DNA of 64,000 nucleotides from Rhynchonema sp. JSB1_4 (taxonomy: Eukaryota; Nematoda; Chromadorea; Monhysterida; Xyalidae): contig JASAMV010002650.1 of NCBI GenBank assembly GCA_030248065.1, forward strand, positions 43,351 through 107,350, written 5' to 3'. Numbering within the stretch: position 1 is the stretch's first letter; the number at the start of each line of letters is the position of its first letter. Position numbers and translations under genes: made by a program. Below, piece after piece: positions 1-12,550 of the stretch. The notes under the pieces are model-generated. The model saw only the letters and a list, made by a program, of their open reading frames with translations. It was not told the origin of the DNA and searched no databases.

Positions 1-676
1 ATCCCCCAATCAAGGCTAATCAAGTTTACCTCTTCACGGTACCATTCTTCTCACAGCTGACTTTGTCAGCTGACACTATGCACAGATACTTGAATGACTT
101 TGTATTGCCTTTGTTTGCCTTCCTTACTTTCATGCATGAACGTGCTGCATCTGTATATTGTCATGGTCCACCATTGTTACAGGACATCGAAAAGTTTTGG
201 TCTTAAGGTGCGGTTATACTCGTTCCGCGGAATAGAAGGAACGGCTGAAGGAACGATCGTTTCCGCTGACGTGGTTATACTTCGCCCGAAGAACAGCGGA
301 AACGAGTATAGCCACGTCACAAGGAACGATCTGACGCAATTGACAAGGAACGAAAAAACGTTCCGCGGAATAGAAAGAACGAAGTCAAAACATCTTGACT
401 TTCAGGACAGTTCCTTGAGCTTCAACTGCTTGAAATTGTCACTAAGAGACCTTGGCATGTCGAAACTTTTACTTTTTGGATACGGCAATGTTAGAATGAA
501 GCATTTTCAAACCTGAAAACGCTCAAAAGAACGATTTTGGGCTGCCATGGTGTTCAAACAAAGGAATTCATAACAGACTCCCATCTACACAGGATCTTCT
601 CCATCTTCGTCTGCATTTCACACAATTACCGAAAAATAACATGACGAAATAAAAGCGGTAGACATTGTGTGAGAGT

Positions 677-1018
677 CAGAGGTCGCAATCAGGCCGGGTT
701 TGGCCGGGCCGGCCCGGCCCGAGCCCCCAAATCTTCGGCCCGGCCCGAATCCCCAAATCTCCGGCCCGGCCCGGCCCGAATTTTTGGCTCAAATTTTAAC
801 CAAATCTTTGTCATAATTTTTGCGTTTTTTAACCTATTTTTTTGGTTGAAAATTTATTGTTTCCCATGAAAAAGTCGTCAGATAGACAATACTGATCACT
901 TACTTACCGAATCCGTCAGAAATTTTAGTATTTTTGACAAAAAAATCCCTACTTTTTCAATAAAATAAGTCACTTCAGAAGCTTCGGGCCTGGGTGCCCG
1001 GCCCGATTGCGACCTCTG
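677..1018. mobile_element. hAT-like non-autonomous element, GGCCCG family, copy 1
   Basis: TIRs are CAGAGGTCGCAATCAGGCCG and the complement of GGCCCGATTGCGACCTCTG. It is flanked by the exact 8-bp duplication GTGAGAGT (669-676 and 1019-1026), the hAT signature. Subterminal GGCCCG repeats lie at both ends around an AT-rich core that includes ACCGAATCCGTCAGAAATTT. It is inserted inside the 206-1353 element. Confidence 0.85.
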
Positions 1019-1031
1019 GTGAGAGTGGTCG

Positions 1032-1043
1032 GGGGGGGGGGGG
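1032..1043 (+). repeat. G homopolymer run
   Basis: A long uninterrupted G run just after the hAT-like element. Long G or C runs recur beside mobile elements in this window. Confidence 0.8.
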
Positions 1044-2459
1044 CAACCCCACAGCCCCCATCCGTCTGGTTCCTGGACCGGTCTAATGCGCTTGTGGTTG
1101 CCCAAATTAAACTATAAATATTTTAAGCAGAACTAATTCGATTAAGACAGCATCCGTGGCACACTCTTAGCAATGGTTTTTGTCGTCGTTTCTCGTTTTT
1201 GCCCCCCCGTTCGTGAAAGAATAGAAGGAATATGAAATGAAATGAAAGAATAGAAGGAATAGAGGAAATTCGTTGCCGCTGTTCTTTCATTCCGTCACGG
1301 AACTGTATTGCGCGGTACAATTTTCGTTCTTCGGAATGAGTATAACCGCGCCTTTAGAAGTTTACGTTTACAAGCGCTCAAGCGCTGTGTTTATATTTAT
1401 ATGCCTTGCTAAACGTGATCAATGTATACAAGTTTTGTTTGTTGAACGTCAAAATCACCGCTACGCTCGACAAACCGAACGTGGTCGAAAGGGTTAAAGG
1501 CAAGTAAGTTTACTGTATGTGCGTTCTCCCAGCGCTGAAGTGCTTTTATCACCAACTTTAGCAACCCTATACCTTCAACACCTTCATTCTGCACATAAAT
1601 TCTCAGCTTATAGTGCTCCACTGTCCTGCTATCATGTACCAGGCCCCTGTTTTTAACAACGCGTTAAGAGCGTACACCGCTTATTTTCAGTCGTTGTTGT
1701 GACAGTTTTGAATGAACTCTTATCTTCTCAGTTTAGTTTATGGTTTGCTGCCAGTTAGCAGCACAGCACCACATCATTGAGAGAACGGTTATGACACCTG
1801 CTGTTTATGTCAGATTGATTTTTGAAACTTTGCTGTCTATTTTTTGGTGCAGTCCTGCCAAAAAAACCGAAGTTGCAGTTAATGAGTAATAATAATAATA
1901 ATAAATCCCTATTCTCATTCTTGGAGATACCGTCACTCGCTTTTCTTTTGAGCTGTGCACGCGTTTTCACTTAATTTGGCGCTTGCGAAAAGCGACACAA
2001 GTTTTATTTGTTTGCGATATCACCTCAAATATATCTAATCAAGCTCACGGTATCCCGCATCGCGTGTCTTATGAAAAATAAGAAATGAACTACAGGCTCG
2101 CTCGCAGCATGCGATCCGCAAATAAAAAAGCGCCCAACCGGCTATATTTTCGAACAGCAAGCCCAAAGGAGCAGCTAAACACATGGGGGCAATGCACCAA
2201 TGTTTTTGCTTCCATCAACCGGCGGACCTTGTGCTTTGGTTTCCATTTCAAATAGCTGTGGGCTCAGCTTTCCTTGCTTGTTTCTTATTTTTGCCATGGA
2301 TATGCGCGTGTGGTTTAATGGTGCACCTATTCTAATTATACCAATGTGGCTTGAGCATACGTACTGTGCCCTATGGGTAAGGGTAAGTATACCACTGTAA
2401 CGTGCACCAGTGCTAGTAAGCAGCCACAGAGCAAGTCCAAGCCCACAGTAAGTGGCCAG

Positions 2460-2478
2460 ATGTATGTATGTATGTATG
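2460..2478. repeat. TGTA microsatellite
   Basis: Four to five tandem copies of TGTA. Short GTAT/TACA tracts of this kind recur through the window (for example near 9750 and 14445). Confidence 0.8.
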
Positions 2479-2657
2479 CATAGGAATCTATTTGTGCTTG
2501 AGCTCAGCCTATTTTTTAAGCCCACGGCAACCATGACAGACTCCGTCTCTGAAGTCTTAGTCCGGTTGTGCATAGCGGCAGGCTACTTTGGTGTTTTTGA
2601 GTGTTTTTTCTTCTTGGCCCATAGCCACGTTGCGTCACGCAAGAACCAGAATGGGGC

Positions 2658-2764
2658 TCATAGTACTGTCGTCGACTCAAGCAAATAAGCGCCAAATGAG
2701 CGCGAGAAATATTACATTGAGTTGACGACAAGGTTTGGTGATCTGATTTGACCACTGTATTATA
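2658..2764. mobile_element. Small MITE copy, CTGTCGTCAACTC family
   Basis: It begins GTACTGTCGTCGACTCAAGC and ends near TTTGACCACTGTATTATA, with ATTACATTGAGTTGACGACA inside. It is related to copies at 24996-26571, 25983-26142 and 33430-33540. The ends are imperfect, so the boundaries are approximate. Confidence 0.5.
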
Positions 2765-3439
2765 CATAGGCCCAGAATGGCACTCCTGAAAGCTGAATGT
2801 TTTGCCCTCCTTGTGTGATACCGATACCGTACCATGTCTACCTATTGCATCAGATGAAGCCATTGCACGGATGGGATACGTACATTTTCATGATGTCCGC
2901 ATTCTGATTTTCTGGGCCACTCCGATGCTGAGCTGTCCAGGTGTTTCTCTCGCAGTGTGACGCCGCACCTGGTCTGCTTCTGTTTTTCTTTTCGTGCCAA
3001 AAACGACCCCTGAAATAAGCGGCATCTTTGACTTTCGCGCCCCCCAAGGCTTGAGAACTTCTAAACAAATTTTCAACAGAAGCAAGATCACCCCGATAAA
3101 GCAAGTAAGCTACATACTTTATGTTTATCACGTTATACCTAACAACAATAGCATAAATAAAAAAGCGATTTATCCAAGTGATTCCAAGCCTAAAGAATAA
3201 GTAAAAAATGTAATGTAATATTGGCGCCACATGTGTTGTGTCTGCATAAAAATACAATCTTGAAATAATTTTCCCACACTGCATTCATTGAATGCAATGC
3301 TTATCGCGATCCGTTGTGTTGCACAACGCGGGCCCATCCGTGTTCACTTTTCAGCTGCTTTGTGATTTTTGCTGATTTCAAGAAAATGATAACGGTGAGC
3401 GCATGTACATTCCAAAATCGTTTGTGAACAACAAAACGC

Positions 3440-3512
3440 TTTCTTCGACTGGGATTCGAACCCAGGTCCTCCGCCTAACCGGGCCGTTGCTTTACCATGT
3501 TGTTCGAATGAA
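3440..3512 (-). other. tRNA-like remnant (pseudogene or SINE head)
   Basis: The minus strand has a perfect T arm (CTGGG, TTCGAAT, CCCAG), which includes an RNA polymerase III B box, GGTTCGAATCC. It also has a D-arm-like ATGGTAAAGC and a partial 5-bp acceptor stem (TTCGA with TCGAA). The anticodon stem does not pair well, so it is not a functional tRNA as read. Confidence 0.35.
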
Positions 3513-6500
3513 CAATGTTGCCATCACGCTATGCTTCCCATTGCGTAAAAATGTTTCGTTGGCTTCAGAGGTTTGTATTTGGTACAACTTTCGAATTGCA
3601 GATGACAAGTGCTTCTGCGATGCATTTTAGTCCTCAAAGTTTTCGGGCGGAGCATTTTTCTTCTACACTAAAGTGATTTCGGTTTCTATTTTGATTTAGT
3701 TTGACCTTTCTGGACGCGAGGGACCGTAAAAAAGGACATTGGTACATATCATGTACGAACCGCTGCTTGGTGTGTTTTGCATGCCTCGTGTTTTCGTTGC
3801 ATTTTATGAGCGCGCATGAAAAATTTATACCCGTGCGTGTCTCAATTTTGAAGCGCACCCGAGCACTACCGCTATTTTCGGACTTGTACATGTACATGTT
3901 TTCACAAGCATGTACATGGTCAGAGTCTGAGAACCCAGTGCGTACCTGTATTATGCATTTCGTAAAAATTCGGCTGTTGCTGATTTAAGAAAAAAATTGA
4001 AAAAATGCAAGCCTTTCGAAATTAACAACCACACGAAAACGAACCCCCGGTTTTCATTGTGATTAGTCATCGCGTTTCGTGAAACAAAGCGAAAGTTTAA
4101 ATGCCGCTCGGATCAGATGTCAGCGCTAAGTTTCAAGAAAAGGCTCCAAAGTGTCTTAACCGCCTGTCGCTTGTCACCCGATACATATAATTCATCTTAT
4201 TACTCATATTTTTTCTGTCGAAAACCCCAGCCAGGCCAAGTTCTCCGTGTGAATGTTATCACATTAAACGTGCGTCAGTTGTCTGCTTGTTTGCGCTTAG
4301 TAAACGTGATTTGACGCTGCTCACATACCAGTCAACCAGGTATGGAATAAAATTTTCTGATTCATAAAGTTTCGCTAAACATAACGCGCATCTTACTACA
4401 ACCAAGAGCTCACCTTTGGTAATCCTAGGCAACTATAGTTTCGAACGTTTCTGCACAAAATGTGTTGGCACGTACAGTTTACTTTATCTCTCATGTTTAC
4501 AAATGCGATGGGTTGAGAACTTTGAGGAGAGAAATTTTGTTCGCATATCCAGAGGTGAACTAATCCGACAATATACAATTTTCAGTACAAAAGTCTTTTC
4601 TCTTTCTCTGATCACATGCCTAAAGCTGGGCAATTTTTTACGTTGAACCTTGCATAATCCTGGTGACTATTTTTTGTTGAGCCCATCTGCTAGTATTTGT
4701 TTGGGCATTTCTTTTCGTCCGGCAAACAGAAATTCTCTGTCGAAAGGGGCGCTTGGCTCTTTTGCCACTCAGTTTAGGATTGTACATACATAACTCATGT
4801 TATTTTGCTTTTCCACAGAATGTCTCGGACAACGATCGGAATTAGTCAGATTTACCAGACCATGATTCCTTGTTTTCCACTGATTGTGCATTATAGAACC
4901 AACATTATAATGCTCAACTCGCTGCTTTGTGTTGCCACTTTCACCTTGACAATAACCCTGCTTCCAGAATTATGTATGTACATACAATCATAAGATCACC
5001 AGGATAATGATATTGAGTAACAAACCACGCAGCAACAATAACAAAATAAGGCAAAAACGTGAATTACAACAACGTACGTATTACACATTTCCTGTTCACA
5101 ATACGTAATCCGTGAGGTAAATCGTGCGTACTTACAAAGTCGTACATGGGTTCAGGGTCGGGCCGTATTTTCAATAGAGTCGCAGAAGGTCTGGCCCAAA
5201 GCCAATTTGTAACAACAGTCAATATTTCAATATGAAATATTAAACCCGGTTTTTTCATATCTCTTCTTGCGCAGCAGTAAGCGCGACCTTTTCGAAAATG
5301 TTGGCCGTGCACTGAAGAGTGATCTGGGAACCTTGATATTGATCATACACTGTAGGCGAAACTGGCGAAAGGACTTCGCCAAGTCCTCCCCTCTACCTTT
5401 CTTTGTCATTTGCTGCGCAGTATACTGTGGGACTGAAGATGGCAAGTCTTCGAAGGTATAGTCAGGGCTCCACATGTATGTATGTCAAAATCCACCAGTT
5501 TTTATTCTTGTCCTATTTTTACCTCTTAATTTCGTTCCAAAAGCAGTGGCATTTCAGCAATGTTTTTTTCACTCGGCTCATGATCTCATGTATTCATACT
5601 ACAACCGGACAAACAGCCCAACATTACAACACAACAATAATGTTACTGAGAGAAGGATGGCATACATCGGATAACCTTGTTTCAGCTGCACACAATTGGT
5701 ACTAGGATGGGATGACATAATCCTCCGCTCATTATCAAGGCTGCATTGCTGTGTCCTCCACTGGTTGGTATGTAGAACAGCAGAACAATAATAATAATAT
5801 CACATTCATCATAGATAACAACAAAATGGCACGCCAACAATGTTCCGGTATCCAGTTTATGCGCATTTTTATGGGTTCGAGGGTTCTTGCATGTAAATTC
5901 AAAATCTGGTTCAGTTCATTCAAAAAACTGCAATATTCCCCCGGGGCGGCCCCTTTCATCATTATGGGCACTTTCCACCCGGAAATTGTTTGGGGATAAA
6001 AAAATCATGATGGTCATGTCCGTTTTTATTATCGTGCCAATTTCCCTGTTTTTTTAATTTATTATCACTCGCATATTGAATGTTGGATCATGTCATAAAT
6101 GCATCATGACCTCGGTAACAGTCATTATAAGGCATGGTAGGTTTTCTTGAACGCATGGCACACCATCTGAACATGAATTGGTGCCATGGAGTCGGACCAT
6201 TTCATGAGCACGTTTTGACAGGTGATATCCTGTCATGATATCTGGCAACCAAAGGATCTTTGGGCACCAATGTTTCACGGGAGGTGCGATGGTACCTATA
6301 ACAAGGACCCTGTGTGGTAGTTACAGTGTCAATCAATCCATCAATAACGCGTGTTCTTATCTGATCTTTTTGCCAACAACCGTTCATTCGGTATATTGCT
6401 GTCCTTCGGGTGAAGCAGCGAATAAAAAATATAGATGTCGATAATAGCGTGATTCTGATTTTTACCAATTTTCTCAGTCTTTTTTGGATTGTAATGTCTC

Positions 6501-9500
6501 TATGCCCAAACCTTTTCTGGTTTTTGTTCAGCTCTTGATCAAGCCAAAAATGGCAAGGACCCGTCTCCTGCGATTATTTCACCACAAATGTTATGGACTG
6601 TGTTCAATATCTTTTTGCTCCCAATGTTTTTTCACCGCTCCTTGTATCCAACCCCAGCACTCCTGCCCAGCCAAGCGCACTACTGTATCCTCGTGACTTG
6701 ATTGCGGTGCGCGTCGCTGAGTCCAACTGAGGTGAGATGGATCACTGTGATTTCGGCTTTTCGCCATGGGTGGATGCTGCTTTCCGCAAAACATTCCACG
6801 TTCTTGCGTTTTTTCACTGTTTTTTTGGGAAACAAGTAAGAAAACCCGCCTTTCCCTGTGACAAGAATTATGCAACCCGTATCCCGCAACCAGCATTGTG
6901 CATTCTTACATGCTAATCACTCTGCTGCTATAATATTTCCATTCTTTGTTCGAAAATGCAATAGATTATGGCACTGTTTGACCGACATGAATAACATACA
7001 CCCGCTCCCGCATCATGCATGTTTGTGACATCACGCTTTGATCAAGCAGGAATGTCACGCTGGCTGGATGTTTCATGCGGTAATTTCCTTGCTTGACGCA
7101 TTGTTCGATGTATAGCTTGACACAATTGCTTGACGATTGTTTTCTAATGTTTTTATGGTGTGGCTTAATAATGAATGCATTGCCATGTATTGGCATAGGG
7201 CAGGGAACTGCATTGTGGCTAATGGTTTTCGGCTTTTGTTCTATAGACACCATCGAATAGCCTAGTCTTCATGAACGGAGTTATCCAGCCACCAGCACTG
7301 GTCAGAAACTGTTGCTCATAATTCTTTTTGTGGCGTGAATTCTGGTGCGTATTCTAATTTTCGAATATTTATTGCGTCATTTCATGGTGTTATAGTTGCG
7401 GAAGTGTCGCGTCAAATTATCAAATTGGCACGCGTAAATATGCACGGGATAAAGACATCTTCCATCGTAAAACGACCATGAACCGATATTCGATTCCGAA
7501 CATTCGCACAAATATATGCGCCAGATCAACGCGTCGCATTATTCACAGCAATCGATTGATTGAAAATTTAGAGAAATGTCACCTCATCGTTTTGACACCT
7601 AACCGTTGTGCACACAGTCTAGGCTATTTATAGTGATCAATTTTGTTAACTATGCCGCTTTTCATGTGGCTTTAACTCGTGGCCTCAACCAACTTTTAAG
7701 TTTTTTCTGACCAAAGCTTCGAGGCATTTAATTGAAAATTCAGGTGATCTGCAGGCCATGTCACGGCATAAAGACCAAACAGCTGCCCAAACGGTTTGCA
7801 TTCTCTATGTCGAGAACTGTAAACCAACTACCCAATAAATCCTTCGAAAGCAAACCTTGGCATTTTAGATTTGACGCTGGTGTCAATGCCGCTTTGTGAA
7901 ACTTTCGCTTTTTTATCCTTTGTCAAACGCACCCGCACATGCAGTGATGCTGTCAAAATCATTAGCGCGAACGATAAATGACAGCGAAAAAGTTTGCGTG
8001 CCTGTGTGTCAGCCCGTTTTCATCGCTTTTTGCGGCTGTTTATTGCTTTTGCCGGTCGCTCATCTTGCAAAATGAGCGTTTATTTGACGATATTTTAAAT
8101 ATATTTTTATATTCCCTGTCTTCCTTTCGAATAAACTGTACTGCTCTGTCAACCTTTCGTGGTCTCTAGAATCCAAAGCGCTCGCTTTCAAGAAAAAAAT
8201 CACGTTGCTTTCCCACGCCGCTGCTCGCGCTGAAAGAAAAACGATCTTTTTATTCAAAACAGTATAATTTTTTTCATTTACAAACGACTGTATTACCCAC
8301 AACCTTGCGGATAGATGTACTTCTGTTCTTCCTGCAAAAAACTGCAGTGGCGTTTGGCTACTTGCCTGTGCGCTCATTCGTGGTGTGTTTTCCAATAATT
8401 TACACAATTACTGCACAAAGTGACCGCCCACTGTGTGGCAGTCGACGTATGTAGTAAATAAGACTTCAGCTGAATTTGTCGCAAATACAAATTTTGCGCT
8501 AGAGTGCGCTTGGAAGTCTTGGGTACTACTGGGTTTGGTGCACCATCGCGGTCCAAATTGTCTTGGGCTTTAACCTTTAAGTCTACTAGAAGAACTTAAT
8601 TTTAAGTTTAAGCTTGAAGTCTGAGCTTGACGGTGGACAATAACTGAATAGTATCCAAAATCAGGTGCCAAAACACTGACTGAGTTTTGCCACAAATTGG
8701 TCCTCATGGCAGGTAAACCAGGTAAGAATTCATGCACGTTCTTTCATTCCTTTCAGTTGGCAAGGTCGACCATAAGTCACTGCGTGTGTTGTTTTCACAG
8801 AGAGTATTCTTCATAGCTGCTGTCAAGCGCTGACAAAACAGTTTGTAGTAAGGACTTTTGGGCAACAAAACATGTTCATGCACAAAGTAGTTCCAGGGTC
8901 AGTTCTAGTCCGTTCTTTGGCTATTTCAAACCATATACGAGTCTTTCATAATAAACGGTGGGCAATTTTCACGCTGTTAGATACCGCAAGAATCGACGTA
9001 AAACTACATATGTACCCACATATGCGGCAGACAAGTTTACGGTCTTTGGTCTAAGTGGACACAGACTACTTTTATTATTACATTCAACCTCGACTGTGTT
9101 TCTGATTTGAAAGTGCCCAGAAGTCATGAAACAAGAAAAACAACACCTTTTTACTATCGGGCGCGCATTTTCGATTTTTATGACTGATGGGCATTACTTT
9201 CGGCGAAAACCGTGTGCGTGCGCATATTATACTTGGTGGTTTTGAGGACGAAATTGCTCTTTTTCAACTTATTACGAATATGATTTTGCTGTTGTTTCTA
9301 TGCCAAGTGTTCATGTTTTTATGTCCTCTCTGCAACCGCAAAACAGATTATTTCAACATCATTTCGCTTGTTATGCTCTTAGCGCACGAATTACGACGAG
9401 CAATGCTTGTTCATCGTTTGCGCACAAGCCATTATTCAAAACGAAACACGAACATAAACCAACGGTCCACTTTACGCCCTAACGACATCAGAACTTGTTT

Positions 9501-12485
9501 CCCCCTCTTAGAACGTAGGATGTATAGTACCCACAACTGTCTTGTCCTGATTAATGAAAATTTAGCCCGCAGAGCTGCTTCTTCTTATTTTCGTCGCTGT
9601 TATTGTTGTTGTTGTAATCTTTGCTGGTCCATTTTCTGATATGCAACAAACAGCCATTTATGGCCCATTCATTTGTTCCAGACCGCAGTGGACTAACCCT
9701 GTAGGCACCTGGTTCATTTTAGTGCACCCTCTTTGGTCAACTGCAACTATGTATGTATGTACACCATTGTGCCTTACCAGCTGCCCTTCTGAACAACTCA
9801 GGCAGCAGCCACCATTTGAGGTCATCCAGTGACCAGAGCCGGGTTTTACATTATCGTTGCTAATTTTCATCTCAGATTTCTGGCTATCCGTCTAACATCT
9901 TGCCACCGTAACCACTCAATAGTTCATACACAGTACGAACAATAAAAAAGCGTTCTGAAACTCCAAGTGTTGATCTTCTCTGCAAAGAACATCATTACAA
10001 CCAACTTTGCTATGATGTCCCAACGACACCACGCTATGCTGCGTTCAAAAACATGGTTTTGTCCGGTTTTCTCAATTTATTATCGGCATGTCTAATAAAT
10101 AAGTATTTTTTCGAGGTTTCCACAGTGTATGATTCAATCTGCGTCATAATTTCGGTGTCCCTGAACTTTTTTCAAAGGCACGATAACGACCTCGATAACA
10201 CGAATTATAGACGCCAAATTCAGGTCTTATCGTTCAGTTTTACGAGCCGATCCGCGAGCCCCCGTTTAAGAACACAATAAACAACAACTTTGAAACGTGT
10301 AGTTTTTCGCGACACACAAATTGTTATCAGTTATTTTTTTAGGAAATTGTCTATCAATCAGTCAGTCATTGGGGAGTGCATGGCACGTTCCGTCTGAGTT
10401 TTTAGGACGCCATTATGTACACCGTTACGTTTTGTTATCAATCTGCTTGTTGACGTAGCGCCTACGGGTGCTATAGCGGACTAAGCTGTTCGTCTACAGG
10501 AAGCATCCAGAGTTCTAATGGACTTGTACTATCATTGTCTTTTGCAAAGTAAACAAAACCATGGCTCCGATTTCAAAACTGCTGAGAACCCTCATAGTGG
10601 TACTATTAGCTATAGTATTTGCAAATCCTTTCCAGTGCGCGTGGCCACATCCCACATGACACTATAGGTCCTAATGAATGGTCATTTACAGTAAATAAAC
10701 ATATGTACTTGCACAGGACTATGACAAGGCTTCCCCTTGACCAACCCATGAACCCGAGTCCCACCGAGGTGCTAATGCGCGGACCATATTCTGCTGGTTA
10801 TTTTGCTATGTTGTTCCAAATTCGCTGCGCTGTCACCCGCCCGAGCTTTGTGAAGCACAAAATTTGCATCCCACATTCGCTTCACTGATTAAGTAAGCAT
10901 CCTGTAAACAAACATTGCGCACCTCAAAGCGGTGTGTAAACCCCGAGCATGTAATGAACCTCTCCTTCTCTGTTTCTCTGAACTGCAATTTACATGCCAT
11001 GGTTTCACAACGGGTCAGGCTTCCGGAACACTTTTGGGACTAATGTGTGTACACTGCTTCTCATTGTGTCTCAAAGGCATGCTATGATCAAATCATGATA
11101 GTCCATTCTGAAATATAATGGTCTGTCCGTTGCGTGCGCTCTGCTCTTCAGTTTTGATGCCACAGAAATTTCAAGAGACCCTAAATTTTATGCAAACAGA
11201 GATACAAAGGCAGAGTAGCACTCTGTGATTCATTCCACTACCACGCTGGCCCAGTGCTTTCACGTTAAACTGAATGGTCACTTTTCCTTTCATGTCTATA
11301 CTGCATGTCAATTTATATGCCATCTCTTAAACCCACTTGGTCCTCGGACACTCTGAGTGAACACTCTTGGAATGGAACAGTATCCGCTCTTGGAAAGCCA
11401 TATGCGTTAGATTTCGATGCAGTATCAATACCAACTTTCGTCTGTTATATACATAGTATTAAGCTTGCGTGGTGTATGCCGACTTTTGACTTCATCAAGC
11501 TCCGTGTTCCGTTCACTCCTATATACTTTAGGGCTGGGTGTATGTTATAGTTCCAGTATTGTGTGTACTTTCATTCATGCCAGCACAATACCAGCCGACA
11601 GAATATCTAATGTGTGTATACCCGTTCTGAACGATGTTCCCATAGTAAACCTTATGTAATGCTGAAAAGCACGCGGTAGTGGCTTTGGATCTTGATCTAA
11701 TTTTAGTATGAGCCAAAAGCCGCAGGGCCACGTGGCTTTGTAGGAATACCATTACTACTTACTGTCAGTAAGTCAGCTCATTTGCAAGTTTCTCAAGCCC
11801 CCACACATGTTCAGAACTCTTCCGCCGCGTGCACCAGCTTAATTCTCGCAAAGCTTCGGTTGGAAGAGTTTTGTTACGTTCACATAAATTGCTGTATACT
11901 TTCCTAAATCGTGGTATACCAACAAGGTGTGCGGATTGAGTTTCAGCCAAGACTCACAGTTTTAAATAAGCTGATTAGTTGCTGAGAAATTCAATTCCCA
12001 GTACTGTTTTGCAGTTGCCAACTTGGCACAATTTTAGCTTAGCTGACACAACAGCCCTCAACATGTTGTGTCACTTTTCATGCTCGTTTGTCAAATATCA
12101 GCTGTAACTTGTTTAGACTTGGCGTTATTTACGGCGCGTAACGGGCAGGCCGTAAGCCTGCTTTTTGCGGCTTATTTGATGTGTTTATTCAATAATGAAG
12201 GCTGACAATCGTGTAGTACTAAGCCAATGTTTGTTTGTTTGCAAAGTACGGCTCATGCAAGGGGTACAAACCACTGTACATTTTTGTCAAAGCCATAATG
12301 CTTGTTTATTGCGTGTTTGGTTGCAACCGCCTTCTATGGCTGGCCCTTTTCGCACCTTTGCAAATAAATATTTAATTTTGTTTGGAGTAAATACAGCTGA
12401 TTGTCAACTATGTATAGTCCAGCCACGAACTCATGAGACGACTTTTTTTGAAATTGGTTTGTGCGGATCCAATAATGTTCTGGTT

Positions 12486-12550
12486 CCCCTTTTTTTGGAA
12501 AAAAAAAAAAAGAAAATCTTTTTTTTTTTTAAACCCCCCCCCCCCCCCCG
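12486..12550. repeat. Homopolymer cluster: A run, T run, C run
   Basis: Consecutive long A, T and C runs. Just downstream (12575-12655), sequence with TGCTGTTCGCGTAAGCACGC resembles the core of the element at 44344-44587, so this is probably a decayed copy. Confidence 0.6.

Larger units (their letters stand above)
206..1353. mobile_element. TIR transposon remnant with TTA target duplication, hAT-like element nested inside
   Basis: The left end AGGTGCGGTTATACTCGTTC and the right end (reverse complement AGGCGCGGTTATACTCATTC) form TIRs flanked by TTA at 203-205 and 1354-1356. A 3-bp TTA/TAA duplication is typical of PIF/Harbinger elements. GGAAC/GTTCC-type motifs recur in the body (GGAATAGAAGGAA). 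There is no transposase frame, so it is non-autonomous. An internal hairpin lies at about 268-322. Confidence 0.65.

Noticed and set aside
3440..3512. Functional tRNA gene on the minus strand
   Set aside because: The T arm is perfect, but the anticodon stem pairs at only three of five positions and the acceptor stem at five of seven.
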